Positions 1 through 11,500 of a stretch of DNA of 64,000 nucleotides are shown in pieces. Within the stretch, counting starts at the first letter, position 1. Every line of letters starts with the position of its first letter. The notes beneath the pieces are model-generated. The model was not told where the DNA came from. It saw nothing but the letters and a program-made list of their open reading frames with translations, and did not search any database. Origin of the DNA: Symbiodinium natans (Eukaryota > Sar > Dinophyceae > Suessiales > Symbiodiniaceae); assembly GCA_905221605.1 (NCBI GenBank), contig CAJNDS010002260.1, forward strand, positions 226,001-290,000, written 5' to 3'. A program made the position numbers and the translations under genes.

Positions 1-440
1 GGGTTTAGGCAGCAGCCCAAGAGGCCCAATACTTGCTGGGCCTTTGGGCAGCAATTTAAGAGGCGTAATACTTGCTGGGCCTTCTGCGGAGGGTTTAGGC
101 AGCAGTTTAAGAGGCCTAATACTTGCTGGGCCTTTTTTGGAGGGTTTGGGCAGCAGTTTAAAAGGCGCAACACTTGCTGGGCCTTCTGGGGAGGGTTCAG
201 GCAGCAGTTTAAGAGGCCTGACACTTGCTGGGCCTTTTGTGGAGGGTTTGGGCAGCAGTTTAAAAGGCGTAATACTTGCTGGGCCTTCTGTGGAGGATTT
301 AGGCAGCAGTTTAAGAGGCCGAATACTCGCTGGGCCTTTTGGGGAGGGTTCGGGCAGCAGTTTAAGACGTCTAAGAGGCGTAATACCTGCTGGGCCTTCG
401 GTGGAGGATTTAGGCAGCAGTTTAAGAGGCCCAACGCGAG
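1..440. repeat. 51-bp minisatellite, open in one frame
   Basis: About eight tandem copies of a 51-bp unit (core GGCAGCAGTTTAAGAGGC, then ACTTGCTGGGCCTT). Because 51 is a multiple of three, one plus frame stays open from 44 to 496 and reads as a 17-residue repeat with core GSSLRG and LAGP. The residue after LAGP alternates Ser and Phe along the array, so the higher-order unit is a 102-bp dimer. One unit near 361-375 has a short internal duplication. I see no domain and no start context and treat this as a satellite rather than a gene; the array may continue left of the window. Confidence 0.85.
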
Positions 441-451
441 CATCGTGTTTG

Positions 452-724
452 CAAATGGGGGGGGCTGCGCCCCCCCCAACCCCCCCGCTTGTTTAAGCCG
501 GGCAAACTCGCGTGGAAGCATATGAATCATGTCCAAAACAAAACAAAACATGGGGTTCTCGGCTTAGCCCCGCGCCACGTCACTGCTATGCAAATGGGGG
601 GGGCTGCGCCCCCCCCAACCCCTCCGCTTTTTTCTGCCGGGCAAGCTCGCGTGGAAGCATATGAATCATCTCTGAAAAAAAACATGGGGTTCTCGGCTTA
701 GCCCCGCGCCACGTCACTGCTATG
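452..724. repeat. Tandem pair of ~135-bp modules with G8/C8 hairpin
   Basis: Two adjacent modules (452-590 and 591-724) share most of their sequence. Each starts with CAAATGGGGGGGG, CTGCG, then eight C, a near-perfect hairpin with a very short loop, and ends with a segment containing GGTTCTCGGCTTAGCCCCGC. They differ by a few indels and by the A-rich stretch in the middle. No coding function is apparent. Confidence 0.8.
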
Positions 725-744
725 AACTCTCTGCTCCTTGAAAC

Positions 745-1260
<516 letters not shown>

Positions 1261-1267
1261 TTTAGAG

Positions 1268-1878
1268 TCGCCCTTAAGCCCCCCTTTTTTCAGCCCCTTT
1301 AAGCCCTCCCCCTTAAGCCTCTCTAGCCCCCCCCCTTTAAGCCCCCCCCTTCACCTTAAGCCCCCTTCAAAGCCCCCTTGAAGCCCCCCTTCAAGCCCCC
1401 CTTGAAGCCCCCCTTAAGCCCCCCTTGAAGCCCCCTTTAAGCCCCCCTTTAAGCCCCCTTTAAGCCCCCCTTTAAGCCCCCCTTTAAGCCCCCCTTTAAG
1501 CCCCCCTTTACGCCCCCCTTTAAGCCCCCCTTTAAGCCCCCCTTAAGCCCCCCCCTTTAAGCCCCCCCTTAAGCCCCCTTTTAGCCCCCCCTTTAAGCCC
1601 CCCTTTAAGCCCCCTTTAGGCCCCCCTTAAGCCCCCCTTTAAGCCCCCCTTTAAGCCCCCCTTTGCCCCCCTTAAAAGCCCCCCCTTAAGCCCCCTTAAG
1701 CCGCCCCTTAAGCTCCCCTTTAAGTCCCCCCTTAAGCCCCCCCTTAAGCCCCCCCTTAAAGCCCCCTTTCAGCCCCCTTTGAAGCCCCTTCAAAGGGTCT
1801 TCTCCAAAGCCCCCCCCTTTGCCCCCCCCTTAAGCCCCCCCTTAAGCCCCCCCTTAAGCCCCCCCTTAAGCCCCCCTT
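1268..1878. repeat. C-rich CCCCCCTTTAAG low-complexity field
   Basis: About 600 bp of a degenerate 11-12-bp motif: runs of four to seven C, then TTTAA or TTAA, then G. G is almost limited to one per unit on this strand. The unit length drifts, giving a patchy minisatellite and no useful frame. The strand asymmetry would favour i-motif or G-quadruplex structures. Confidence 0.9.
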
Positions 1879-1885
1879 TGAGCAA

Positions 1886-2849
1886 AGGTGATGGGCCCAT
1901 CAAGGCCGTCACATAGGCTTTGTTGCGGGGTGCGGTGCGTTATCCAGAAGTCTGGTGCAAGCTGTATCAATCTACCGCTTTCTAGACCATGCCAACACTG
2001 TGGAGTCACATATTACAAAACCCCAAAAAGTCCATGCTCAAAAGTGCCTGTTACTCTTGCAAATAGCATTTCTGTCAAGCCATGGAAGACAAGGCGCGCG
2101 ACCAACCCAACATCAACAAGGCGCTGCTTTTGTCCGGCCTCCGCAGCCACCTTGCTTATCGGCGCACAGATCAGGGTGAAGTTCAAGCAGCAAGATTGGG
2201 GGGTTTTCTGGAGCACGTATTTTTTTGGCAGAATTACTATGTAGCACTTTTCCAGGAAGTTGCTAAAAATGCTTTGGCAAGATTGTAACTGTAGTTCTTG
2301 GCATGACCTGCATTAACAGCATGCTGCAGAGAGAGCACAGCTCGCAACTATTAGGGCATAGAATACGGCTGTGCCGTTAATTCCCCTTTTCTGCAATGGT
2401 TTTGCAGTTTCTCAAAGCCGCCGGCCTGCTTCCAACTCTCCTGGTGCTGGTGGGCACTGCCGTCTCCAGTCCTGTTTTGGTTTGTCAAGGTCTGTAGGCA
2501 GAGACCACAATGCCGTGTCAGCATGTCAACCACTTCCTTATCATCAGTATCACGTGTGTTCTGCTGATTTGTGGCGGGACTAGTTGCCTGGCAAGGAACT
2601 CTGCCGTGATGCATGTTCTCGCATCCCTCGTGGTGGGAGCCGTTTCCGGCGCCCCAACTTTATGCCATGCAGTGGCCAGCGCAACTTGAAAGATGACCGT
2701 GCAGCTCCGAGCGTGCCTGTCTGGTTGGTACACCGTGACCTTGCAGAAGTCTTTTTTTTTTTTTGGACTGGCGCCTCTTTACTACATCAGTAGCACAGTA
2801 GGCCGGTCTTGTTGGGCTCGACGTAAAGGGTGAAACAAAGTCAGCGCTC
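1886..2849. other. No gene recognised
   Basis: Mixed-composition DNA with only short overlapping frames and no recognisable domain. A 13-T run lies at 2752-2764, directly after GTGACCTTGCAGAAGTC (about 2735-2751). The same 17-mer recurs near 39735-39751. Otherwise nothing was identified. Confidence 0.5.
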
Positions 2850-5170
2850 ACAACCGCAAGACACAACAAGCAACCACCAAGCAAACAGACACCGAAGAAA
2901 CAAAGCGAGCAATCGCGCTGAACTACTAGATACCCCACGGACTCAGTACTCGAGGTCGTCAATGAAGTCCCGGTTCACAAGGAAGCACAGAGCTTGTGGG
3001 GGAGTCGCAAATTGCGACGTTGCCAGATTCTCAAAACCACCATCATGTAGCCACTGGTGCGACAGCGGTTATTCAAACCGAGGTCATCAGAAGAGGTTCG
3101 GATCACGTACTCGTTGTCAAGGACAGACAACCGACACTCAATGGCGAAAGGATGTTGCAAGTCAGACTCCCTAGGGGGGATGAGAGATGTGCATATGCCC
3201 CATGGTGGTCAGCCAGTAGGGACTTAACAGCGAGAACAATCAAGCAAGACCGGCCCAGGGCACTCCATGGTGGTCAGCCAGTGGAGTAGCTCCGAGCACA
3301 GGGTTTTCCGTCAACCTGGCATACAAGTGCCCACCCAGAAAGGTGCTCGCGCACGGCCAGAGGGGGGGCGAGAGTAGCTGCAGCTACCGATTCCACGGGG
3401 AGAGTCCACAGCGAGTCATCAAACCCTTAACGCCACAGGGTTGATAATGACAACGAGGAACCTCCCAGTCCAGGCATCTCACACAGGGCCACGCCACCTT
3501 GGCGCTGGCCTGCGCATCGGCACGCATCAGGTCCCTCCAAACCCAAACCCGCGAGGTACGTCGGTAAGGAGATGGGAGGGATCACATCACATTGGTGCCG
3601 AGGTGCAAGGATCTCCACGGTATTGCTACTTTGGTCCAATCAGAGCCTTCAGGTAACATCCACGCGGGCGGGGAGCCCACTTGCCCTGCCGCAGGCCAAG
3701 CTCAGACGAGGGTGACCCTCCAGAGTCACAAGAGGGCCAGGTTGTTCTAAAGTGGAGAATGGCTCCCTGCCAAGTCAGCGGGTGCATAACCTCCACGTAG
3801 AAGTGTCCACAGCCAGCGCGCCGAACTGCTAGGTCACCCTGTGCACTCAGTACTCGAAATCGTCGAAGAGGCCGGGAGCACACATGTAGCACCGAGTGCG
3901 GGGGTGCGTCGCAAGTTGCGACGTTGCCAGATTCACAAAATCACCATCATGCAGCCACCGATGCGAATACATTCAGCACCAGCCAAGGCCGTTCACGAGA
4001 AGGTGCACAAGTCCGCCATCACAGGCGGGGCATAGTCGTGCCTTGGCACGGGATGTTGCAGGTGTCAACCTTCTTGATCCGAAGTAGAAAGTTGCCCCAT
4101 GGTGGTCAGCCAGTGGGGACTTAACGGCAAGAACAAAGGGTAGGACCAGCCCAGAGCACTCCATGGTGGTCAGCCAGTGGAGCCTCTCCGAGCACAAGGC
4201 GCAACGTTCTTTGGACTCACAAGAGTCTCGTCCGACGGCCAAAGCAGGCTTGACTGCTTCGTTCCAATCAGAGCCATCAGGTGAACCCAAGTAGGCGGGG
4301 ACCCCACCTGCCCCGCAGGAAGCGGGAGAGTCCCCCAGTCGAAACTTCGCACTCAAGGCCAAGCAACTATCTCCTTGGTCGGTGAGGGTTGAGGGTTCAA
4401 TAACCAGAATCAGACCCTCCATGCCCAAACCGACGGACGTCGGCGAGGAGATGTGAGGGCTCACATTCACGCTTGGCCACCTACCGTTGGGGAGGTAGTC
4501 AAGTATGGCTGCTTTGACGCAAGCAGAGATATACACCCAAGCAGGCAGGGAACCCCGCAGCAACCCAAGCACAGGCGAGAATGGCTCTCGTGAAGGTCCA
4601 CAGGTGCTCGATGGCACATTGCCAGGGATGTGGAAACCTGATCTCCGTTGAAGTGTCCACAACCCAGAAGCAGCATCCCCTAGCTGGTCTCTCCCAATTG
4701 GTATGACGCCGTTGTACGACAAGGGGGTGTCACCGTCCAGACGAGAGATGGTCAACACTCGAGTCCAAGTGGTTCACACACGGTCGCAGCACATAGAAGC
4801 AGGCAACCGGCCCACCTAGAGGGGGCAGAGGAAAGGAAGATTGGCCGTTTTACCAATGACAAAGCTGGAACATCCAAGCAGGACCGGGCCAGAGTAGTCC
4901 GTGGCAGATGGCCAGTGGAGCAACCACGAAAGAAAGGCCCCCCGTTCCCACAGGCACACCGCGGGGCCGACACAGAAGGGTGTTCACAGCTGCAAGCTGT
5001 AAGCACACAAAAGACAAGCACGATCCAATCCGTGGCATAGACCACGAGAGGGTTGCCAACCAAGAATATCCCGAGGTAGTCTTGCGGCATGTATCGGCGA
5101 GGAGATGTGAGGGCTCACATCACTCTGGGCAGCATGCCATGAAAGGACGCAATGGCGCGTTCGCATGGCG
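2850..5170. repeat. ~900-bp tandem repeat, about 2.5 copies
   Basis: Shared landmarks recur at a spacing of about 880-904 bp: CTCAGTACTCGA (near 2943 and 3846), TTGCGACGTTGCCAGATTC (near 3012 and 3916), and CACTCCATGGTGGTCAGCCA (near 3261 and 4158). A GAGATG(T/G)GAGGG(C/A)TCACAT element occurs near 3570, 4449 and 5102; the last interval is shorter, so the third copy is deleted. Open frames inside are short and look incidental. Confidence 0.75.
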
Positions 5171-6348
5171 TCAGTAGGAGCCCTCAGATGACACTGTCTA
5201 TTGCCAGAAGCCATCCCAGTCCGGACGCCGGGAACGATGGCCATCTGAGGTGGTATGGGAACGCGTCGCGATCTTCCAGCGGGCTGTCTGTGGTCGCCAA
5301 TCATGACATCGAGTGCATGCTTGATGTGCGCCAGAATGGTGTTGGAACCCGGTGTGCCCAATTGCTGGGCTTCATCTCGGAGGAGCAACTCAACATCCTT
5401 TAGACGGTAAATGAGCTGCGAGTAGGGAAAGCTAAGCCTTGCCACAATCGTACCATGTGTCGTGGCTACAAGTAGCCTCCGGTACAAATCGTGCACATCA
5501 AAAGGGAGCTTATGTGTGTCCTTCTCCTTGTTACCCGGTATGCGAACGATGCGGCTGCGAACAAATTCATTGCTAGCAGTCGTGAGCCTATCAACCGCTT
5601 CGACATAGGCCCGAACCGATTCATTGCCATGAGCGGTGTACAGGGTGAGCCGCCAAAAGGTATCACAGAGGCACGTAAGGAAGGCGGGACCAACCGCGAG
5701 CGCAAAGATGCTGGCTCGAGTCCTCGGATCGTGCTCGTTGCTCAACGAGTCATGGGACAGGCGTAGACACTCCGCATGCCACAGCGCAGGAGTCCGGGCG
5801 TCCTCCTGGCCGGGCAGCGGAGAGTCAGGCAGCGTAGCTAACACGCCACTCAGCAGCGTCGGCGTCCATTCTTGCGATAGGATTGTTCCTCCGCAAGCCA
5901 AAGGTTGAGGAAGCTTTGCAAGGGGTTGGAAGCCCCTGGACCCGCAGTAAGCGATGCCTGCGCAGCTTGCGTTTCGTGCTTGCCTCTGAACTTGGCAGAC
6001 CTCCGAGTGAATGAGCTGTGCCCATGCGTCGTGCCAGTTCCCTCTCACCACTAGCCCGAGAAGGAGGACAAGCGCTAAATCTGTGAGAAAGCCCGGCAAC
6101 CACTGTGGCTGCCGGATGGCATCAAGAGGCGAGTCTTCTAGAGGAACGCCCAATGCACGAGCGGACGGGCGACCAATGGAGGAGGCTGCAGGTTCTCCAT
6201 GCCAAGGGGCTCTTGCAATGCCATGGCGAAGAAGAGGCAGCCTACCCAATTGATGGGGCAAGGTAGAGGAAGACTGGGCAGCCTTGCCTGAGAGCCGTGC
6301 CGTCCAGCGCTGGGGAAAAACCACAGTGTACTGCATGAATGTTTTCAA
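5150..6348 (-). CDS. Hypothetical protein remnant next to the tandem repeat
   Basis: A minus-strand frame is open from 6348 leftward for about 450 codons, but its last 50-60 codons run into the ~900-bp repeat and are probably not genuine. The upstream part looks protein-like: an N-terminal basic segment, a hydrophobic stretch near residues 88-103 (rich in Leu and Val) that could be a membrane segment, and a mixed charged region around residues 270-340. I recognise no catalytic motif. It lies on the same strand as, and 3' of, the large LINE-like element, so it could belong to that element, to another degraded element, or to a host gene. Confidence 0.35.
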
Positions 6349-7350
6349 AACTTTAAGGTTCAGGAATCAAGGTACTACACGCTGTTTTTCCGCATTTTTT
6401 GAGTGTAGTACTTGTGTACAGGTCTACTACATGCGCGTCTTTCAAATACTCAAGTAAGGCCTCACAATCCCATCCCCTTCAACGCTCAAAACCTCATCAG
6501 GACCTTCCAGAGACTTTTTCCAACTTTTGCGGGCTGCCCGTTGGAAAAAGTATTGAAAAACGTGGTATCGCGTGGGTCCACATTCAGAACAGACAAACGA
6601 CGAGAAAGGACGCAAGCTTCAAAAGTGTGTTCAAAGCAAACATGTTTGGGTTGGACGCAAAGATAGTGAGTCGCTTAAAACTGTTGGTAATAGCGTTATA
6701 ACGGAATAGGTAATGCACATGACAAGCTAAATTGCAACTGCGGGGGCACTCAAATGTGTTCTTCTTGTGTCGTTCTGTCACCATTAAGAGCACTGAGCCG
6801 AGTGAAGAGAGAGAATCATTGACTTCTCAACTTTGAGAGCTCCAGAAGGTCTAGTGTCGCCCCCAAACCTGTGAGATTCAGTCTTACAAGTCGATTGTTC
6901 AGGATCTTTGATGCTGATTGGAACATTGTCAGCCTCTGTTCCTCCACATCCATCCTCGTGGTGCAGATGATGTGATTGTCGACAGAATGATGGAAGTCAC
7001 ACCCCACATGATGACAGAGAGTGAGTCAAGCATTGAAGGTCAGAGTGAACTAGTGCCGAACCCAACTGGCATTGGGATTGACCGCTTGTCTGATTTCCAC
7101 ATACAGTCAGGCATTGTCGACAGGAGTTGGATTTTGTTCTCTGGCGCATCAGTGCAAAGAATGTCACACAACAACAAGCTTGCTCCCAACTTCCCCTGAC
7201 TCAGCTCCCTCAGCAGTATAACATGATCAATGGTAACAACTTTCCAAATCAGTCAAGACAACAGCATGACAATACAGGAATGCCGCATGACTCTGGATAA
7301 CGACCGATGTACTAGGCCGCCGTTCGTTCCGTATTCGCACAAGGTCAGCG
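6349..7350. other. About 1 kb without a gene; candidate LINE 3' UTR
   Basis: Only short frames are present. An imperfect hairpin lies at about 6371-6410, with GTACTACAC facing GTGTAGTAC across a T-rich loop. Because ORF E of the minus-strand LINE ends at 7351, this stretch is the natural place for that element's 3' untranslated region. I found no convincing poly(T) on the plus strand to mark its end. Confidence 0.4.
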
Positions 7351-8088
7351 TTAGATGTCACTATCCGAATGCCGATTGTCCTCAAGCAGATGCATGGTCT
7401 CTTCATCTAAATGCTCGAGAATGTCGGTAGCAATACGTTCATCGAGAAAGCACGCTACCCACTCCAGAATGACGGCATTATCATTGGGGACGGCATCGGA
7501 CATCGCTTGCAAAAGCAAATTGACTTTATCGGCAGTGAAACGCCATGCAAGCAAAAGATGCTGCTCCAAATGCGCTTTTGTGAGGTAAATTGGAAAATCT
7601 TCCTGGCGATGCACAATGATTGGCCTGGCCCAGGCTAAAAGGGCATTCTGCTGTGGTCCAGGCGGACGCCTGAACATAGCCAGTAACGCCCCGTACTCCT
7701 GGGCAAGCTCGTTCCTCAAATCCTGGGAAAGATCTCGAAGGTGGTGTGCAAGCCAGGCACGATGACCTCCAACAGAGTGCGCGAGTTCGGCCGCAGCAAC
7801 CATGGCGAGGGTCCGTTGATTAGGACGTCCTTGGGCTGCCGAGGCATCGCGGATTCCTTGCAGTGCGAGGAGCTTGGTGAGCGATATCCAGCCAGCACTA
7901 CAAGTGTGGCCGTGGCCTTCGAGGATGGGCTCGCTGGAAAAGATCTCCGGGTGTTCGTAAGGGTAACATCTTTCCCAGTCACTGTCGCCATCTCCATTGA
8001 CAGCAGTGTAAAGGCTGCCACCCAGATTTTCGACAATCTCGTGAATGATCAGTGGATTACCAAAGGAGACGCCTCGATATGAACGATC
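7351..8088 (-). CDS. LINE ORF E, C-terminal part (split by copia-1)
   Basis: Downstream part of an unidentified LINE protein; the stop is at 7351-7353. The frame is open up to the copia-1 insertion at 8088/8089 and resumes in register at 17545 on the other side of the insert. The combined protein would be about 300 residues. This part is alanine- and leucine-rich and looks helical, with an acidic C-terminus ending in several Asp/Ser residues. I recognise no domain. Its position directly 3' of the RT frame makes it the last frame of the LINE. It might be a separate small protein or a decayed extension of ORF D, since a 93-nt gap with a stop separates its first ATG from the end of ORF D. Confidence 0.55.
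   Translation of the reverse strand, partial: DRSYRGVSFGNPLIIHEIVENLGGSLYTAVNGDGDSDWERCYPYEHPEIFSSEPILEGHGHTCSAGWISLTKLLALQGIRDASAAQGRPNQRTLAMVAAAELAHSVGGHRAWLAHHLRDLSQDLRNELAQEYGALLAMFRRPPGPQQNALLAWARPIIVHRQEDFPIYLTKAHLEQHLLLAWRFTADKVNLLLQAMSDAVPNDNAVILEWVACFLDERIATDILEHLDEETMHLLEDNRHSDSDI
8084..8088. repeat. Target-site duplication of copia-1, left copy (CGATC)
   Basis: CGATC directly precedes the 5' LTR and recurs directly after the 3' LTR at 17545-17549. Five-base duplications are typical of Ty1/copia integration. Confidence 0.95.
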
Positions 8089-8409
8089 TGCAGATGAGTG
8101 AGAGCATGCAAAGCTGTCGCCATGGGAAACTTGTTTTTGCGCTTGACAACCACATGTGTTGTTCGGTAACTTTGAAACCCAAGGGAAGGCTACGAATGCG
8201 ATGTACCCTTGGCCACACACATGTTGTATAGAAAACAGACAGCAAGCAATGAGCAGAGACTCAACAGCTGACACAGCCTTTGGTGTGAAAAGTTTCGGAC
8301 TGTTCTTGCCGTGCCTCTTCGATGGTCGTTGCTGCATTTGGTGGAACGATACAGAGAAGATAAGCATGGCCCATCAGCCAAGCAGCCAGGATGATAATCT
8401 GGAAAATCA
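8089..8409 (+). repeat. Copia-1 5' LTR (321 bp)
   Basis: Starts TGCAGATGAG and ends GGAAAATCA. It matches 17224-17544 over its full length by eye. A start codon at 8366, inside the LTR, opens a short frame that runs into the internal region. Confidence 0.95.
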
Positions 8410-8551
8410 GGTTATGAGCGTCCAAGGCTCAGCTGCGCTGAACTCCGCCGTGATGATGAACGGAACGTCCGGCACCAGTGGTTACGGTGCAGTGAATTCG
8501 GCCCCAACTCCGCTACCTCCTCGAGACGATGAACAAGAAGTTCGCGAGTAG
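8366..8551 (+). CDS. Short leader ORF, in frame with gag and ended by one UAG
   Basis: A 61-codon frame begins at an ATG inside the 5' LTR and ends at TAG (8549-8551). It is in the same reading frame as the gag-pol ORF, whose ATG-ATG lies only three codons later (8561). It may be an N-terminal gag extension reached by stop-codon readthrough (UAG followed by GG), an upstream regulatory ORF, or chance. The encoded peptide is Ser/Gly/Asn-rich with no known motif. No other stop separates it from gag. Confidence 0.45.
   Translation: MAHQPSSQDDNLENQVMSVQGSAALNSAVMMNGTSGTSGYGAVNSAPTPLPPRDDEQEVRE
8410..8419 (+). promoter_or_regulatory. Copia-1 primer-binding site (half-tRNA type)
   Basis: GGTTATGAGC abuts the 5' LTR. 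It lacks the TGG that would pair with a tRNA CCA tail, but it is complementary to GCUCAUAACC, the anticodon-loop region of eukaryotic initiator tRNA-Met. Drosophila copia is known to prime from an internal cleavage fragment of initiator tRNA-Met, so the same mechanism is inferred here. Confidence 0.7.
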
Positions 8552-8560
8552 GGAACGGGG

Positions 8561-11500
8561 ATGATGAGTGGAACGGGAAATGATGGACCTGTGGGTTGTG
8601 AAGAATCGACTGGAGCATCGGCGGCTGGTCCCGAGATGGCATCAGTGCATGGACGGGCAGGGGCAAATCACCCTGCGGGCTATGACGCTGGCTTAGGGGA
8701 AGTGGCTGGTGACTCTGGAGCGGATTACTTCACGCCGAGGTCAAGGAGGTCTGCTGTGCAGTGGGGACCAATGTCTCAGTTTGAAGCTTTGCCGGCAGGT
8801 TTTTCATGGCTGTCACGAGTTGGGGCGAGGATCTTGGGGGCGGTCAACGCTGGAGATATGTTGCCGAGTCCTTTGGCGAGCCCTCCACGACCTCAGCTCC
8901 AGGCTTCGAGTTCGTCAACGCCTCAACGACCAAGGACAGTCGCAGCTGTCACTCCTCCGGCATCGTCGAGTGGCATGTCAGTTGAGATGGTGCAAGCGGA
9001 GGTGCAAAGACAGTTGGGCCCACTTCTGGATCGACTGGAGGCTGCGGAAAGCCGGAACCAGCAGCTTGAAGGCCAGTTGAGACAAAGGGCTTTGAATCCT
9101 CGAGACCGTGACCGCGAAGGTTTGGCGGTTATGCAGAGACCACAACAGGATTTGGGGCTTCAAGGTCCTCCACGTTCAGAACAAGCAGGTTCCGGAGGGC
9201 TTCGGGGTGGTCTCACAACGGTTGCTGAGGATAGCAGGCGGCAACGAGATCCTCTATATCTAGTAGAGCACGTAAGCAGTGGTGAACATCAAGGTGGTCT
9301 TGCTCCACTATCAGGACATGTTGGAGGGCAACAAGGTCATCCACGTTCAGAGCAAGCAGGTTCCGGAGGGCAACAAGGTCATCCACGTTCAGAGCAGGCA
9401 GGTTCCGGAGGGCAACAAGGTCATCCACGTTCAGAACAAGCAGGTTCCGGAGGGCTTCGGGGTGGTCTTGATCTCAGCTTAGAGGGCGTTGTTGTATCAC
9501 ATGGTCATCCACGTTCAGAACAAGCAGGTTCCGGAGGGCTTCGGGGTGGTCAGGAATATACAAACCACGACTCTAGAGAAGGACGTTCGCAGCGTGCTCT
9601 TGATGTGGGTGAGGGAGAAAATCATGGAGGGCAAGGCTTGTTGGGGTCCTTGTTTGGAAGACCGCGAGGAAGATCACCATCCCCTGTGCCGGATCCCATA
9701 GCATCTCAAACCGCCCCCATGATCGAGGCCATTGCGCGAGGAGTCCGACAATTACAAGAGCTGCAGGAGCGCCGCTTCCAAGAGGGTGGCACGTCGCCGG
9801 GAGGAACAGAAACGGTGAAGCCTGGCGTTCAGAGTTTGTTGGCGTTGCAACCTCCAGGAACCAGGGAGTCTCCCTTGATCTTTCAGGACTGGATTGAGGT
9901 GATCTCGACAGGAATGAAGGACCTCAGCGAGAACAGCGGAGCATGGTGGGAAGCTGTGTTACGAACAGTAGAAGGAACATATGCCAAGTGGTTGGGAGCA
10001 ACACAGCTGGAGCGCTTGACCATCGTGCCGGAGGATGCGGACTATGCGAGCAAGGGACGTTGGGCCAGGGTGAATGCGCGTGCGTGCCAGCTACTCCTCA
10101 CTGCGGTTCCAGAGAATGTGCGGGCGGACCTCATTGCAAGGAGATCAACGCAGGACATTACCCAGCTGGTCTTCAGACTGTATGTGACCTACCAGCCGGG
10201 TGGGTCGTCGGAAAGAGGTCACACGCTTGCCCAGCTGCAGAATCCACCAGTCGGGGCGTCTATTCAGGAGACGCTGGAAATCCTGCGAAGCTGGCCAAGA
10301 CATCTCCGTCGTTGCCATCAGTTGGGCATGAATACTCCGGACCCCACGGTGCTAGCCAAGGGGTTGGACAATGCCACCTCAAAGACCATCTCAGGGAGTG
10401 CTGACGCCCAGTTCCGCACGCAGTTGGTGAGAACAACCTTGAGGCTGGATGCTAAGCCCTCTTTGGAGAGCGTGGAGAACTACCAGCGTCACTTGCAGGC
10501 CGAGGTGGAACAACTGGCTTCGTCAGCAGGCGTGGAACCTACAGCAAAGTTGAGGGCGACTACCATGGGACAACAAACCCAGCCTTCGTCACCGTCATCC
10601 ACTACTCCAACAACAACGTCTGCGAAGGAAGGCCGAAATGAAGCTGCATGCCGGTACTTTGCGAAACCCTCCGGATGCCGAAGGGGAGAAAGATGTCCGT
10701 ATCGGCATGACCTTGCAGCGTTCCCGAAGGACCAGAGGATGAAGAAGTGTTTGGCATGTGGAGCTGAGGGTCACCGTGCTCGAGAGTGCCCAACCAAAAC
10801 TACCCGGAAACCTCTGGGTAAGGGAGAGGATGGAGCCGAACGTCAGGGTCAATCTATCTCACCGAAAGTGGCGGAAATCCAGGCGTGCGGGGCAACGATG
10901 AGCTCCTCAACGTCGACTATGACTACGGCGCCAACGACGACTCCTGCCTCAACATTGACGGCCTCGTCCTCGGGAATGTCGGATATTGGTCCAACAACAA
11001 CGCCAGGGGAGCCGGTTTGGACTCTGGACAACTTGATGCAAGCCGCGCAACAGGTCGTGATGGCAAAGAATGCGGGGGAAAGAGACGTGATCAAGATCAA
11101 TGCGATTCAGGTCTCGAGCCCGGACACCGGTAAGAGGGGCCCGAGGATGTCACCCTTAGCCCTCGCCGATACTGGCGCAACGCATCCCCTTCGACGACCC
11201 CATGATGAAGAGGAATGGAAACAGAGCACGCCGGTGAATGTCCTCTTAGCAGGAGGGGAACAAGTGAGCATGAGGATGAATAGCCTGGGAACCCTCTTGA
11301 TGCAGGAGGAGAATAAGACCCAAGATGCCATCTCCAATGCCATCGTCCCTGTTGGTGAGCTGGTCAAAACTTTGGGATACCGATTCGAGTGGGGACCAAA
11401 CAGCTGCCACCTTGTGAATCCAGATGGGGGCATTGTGCGGATGTCAACCACGGACGGATGCCCTCACCTCACGGAAGCTAAAGCCCTGGAGCTGATTGCG

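Noticed and set aside
1888-2244. 118-codon plus-strand frame after the C-rich field
   Set aside because: No motif, several overlapping frames of similar length, and no supporting context.
3973-4758. 261-codon minus-strand frame in the ~900-bp repeat
   Set aside because: The frame does not persist in the other repeat copies and shows no domain.
8089-8409. Minus-strand frame running through the copia-1 LTR as part of a longer protein
   Set aside because: The same frame recurs in both LTRs and is only an accidental extension of LINE ORF E into the insert.
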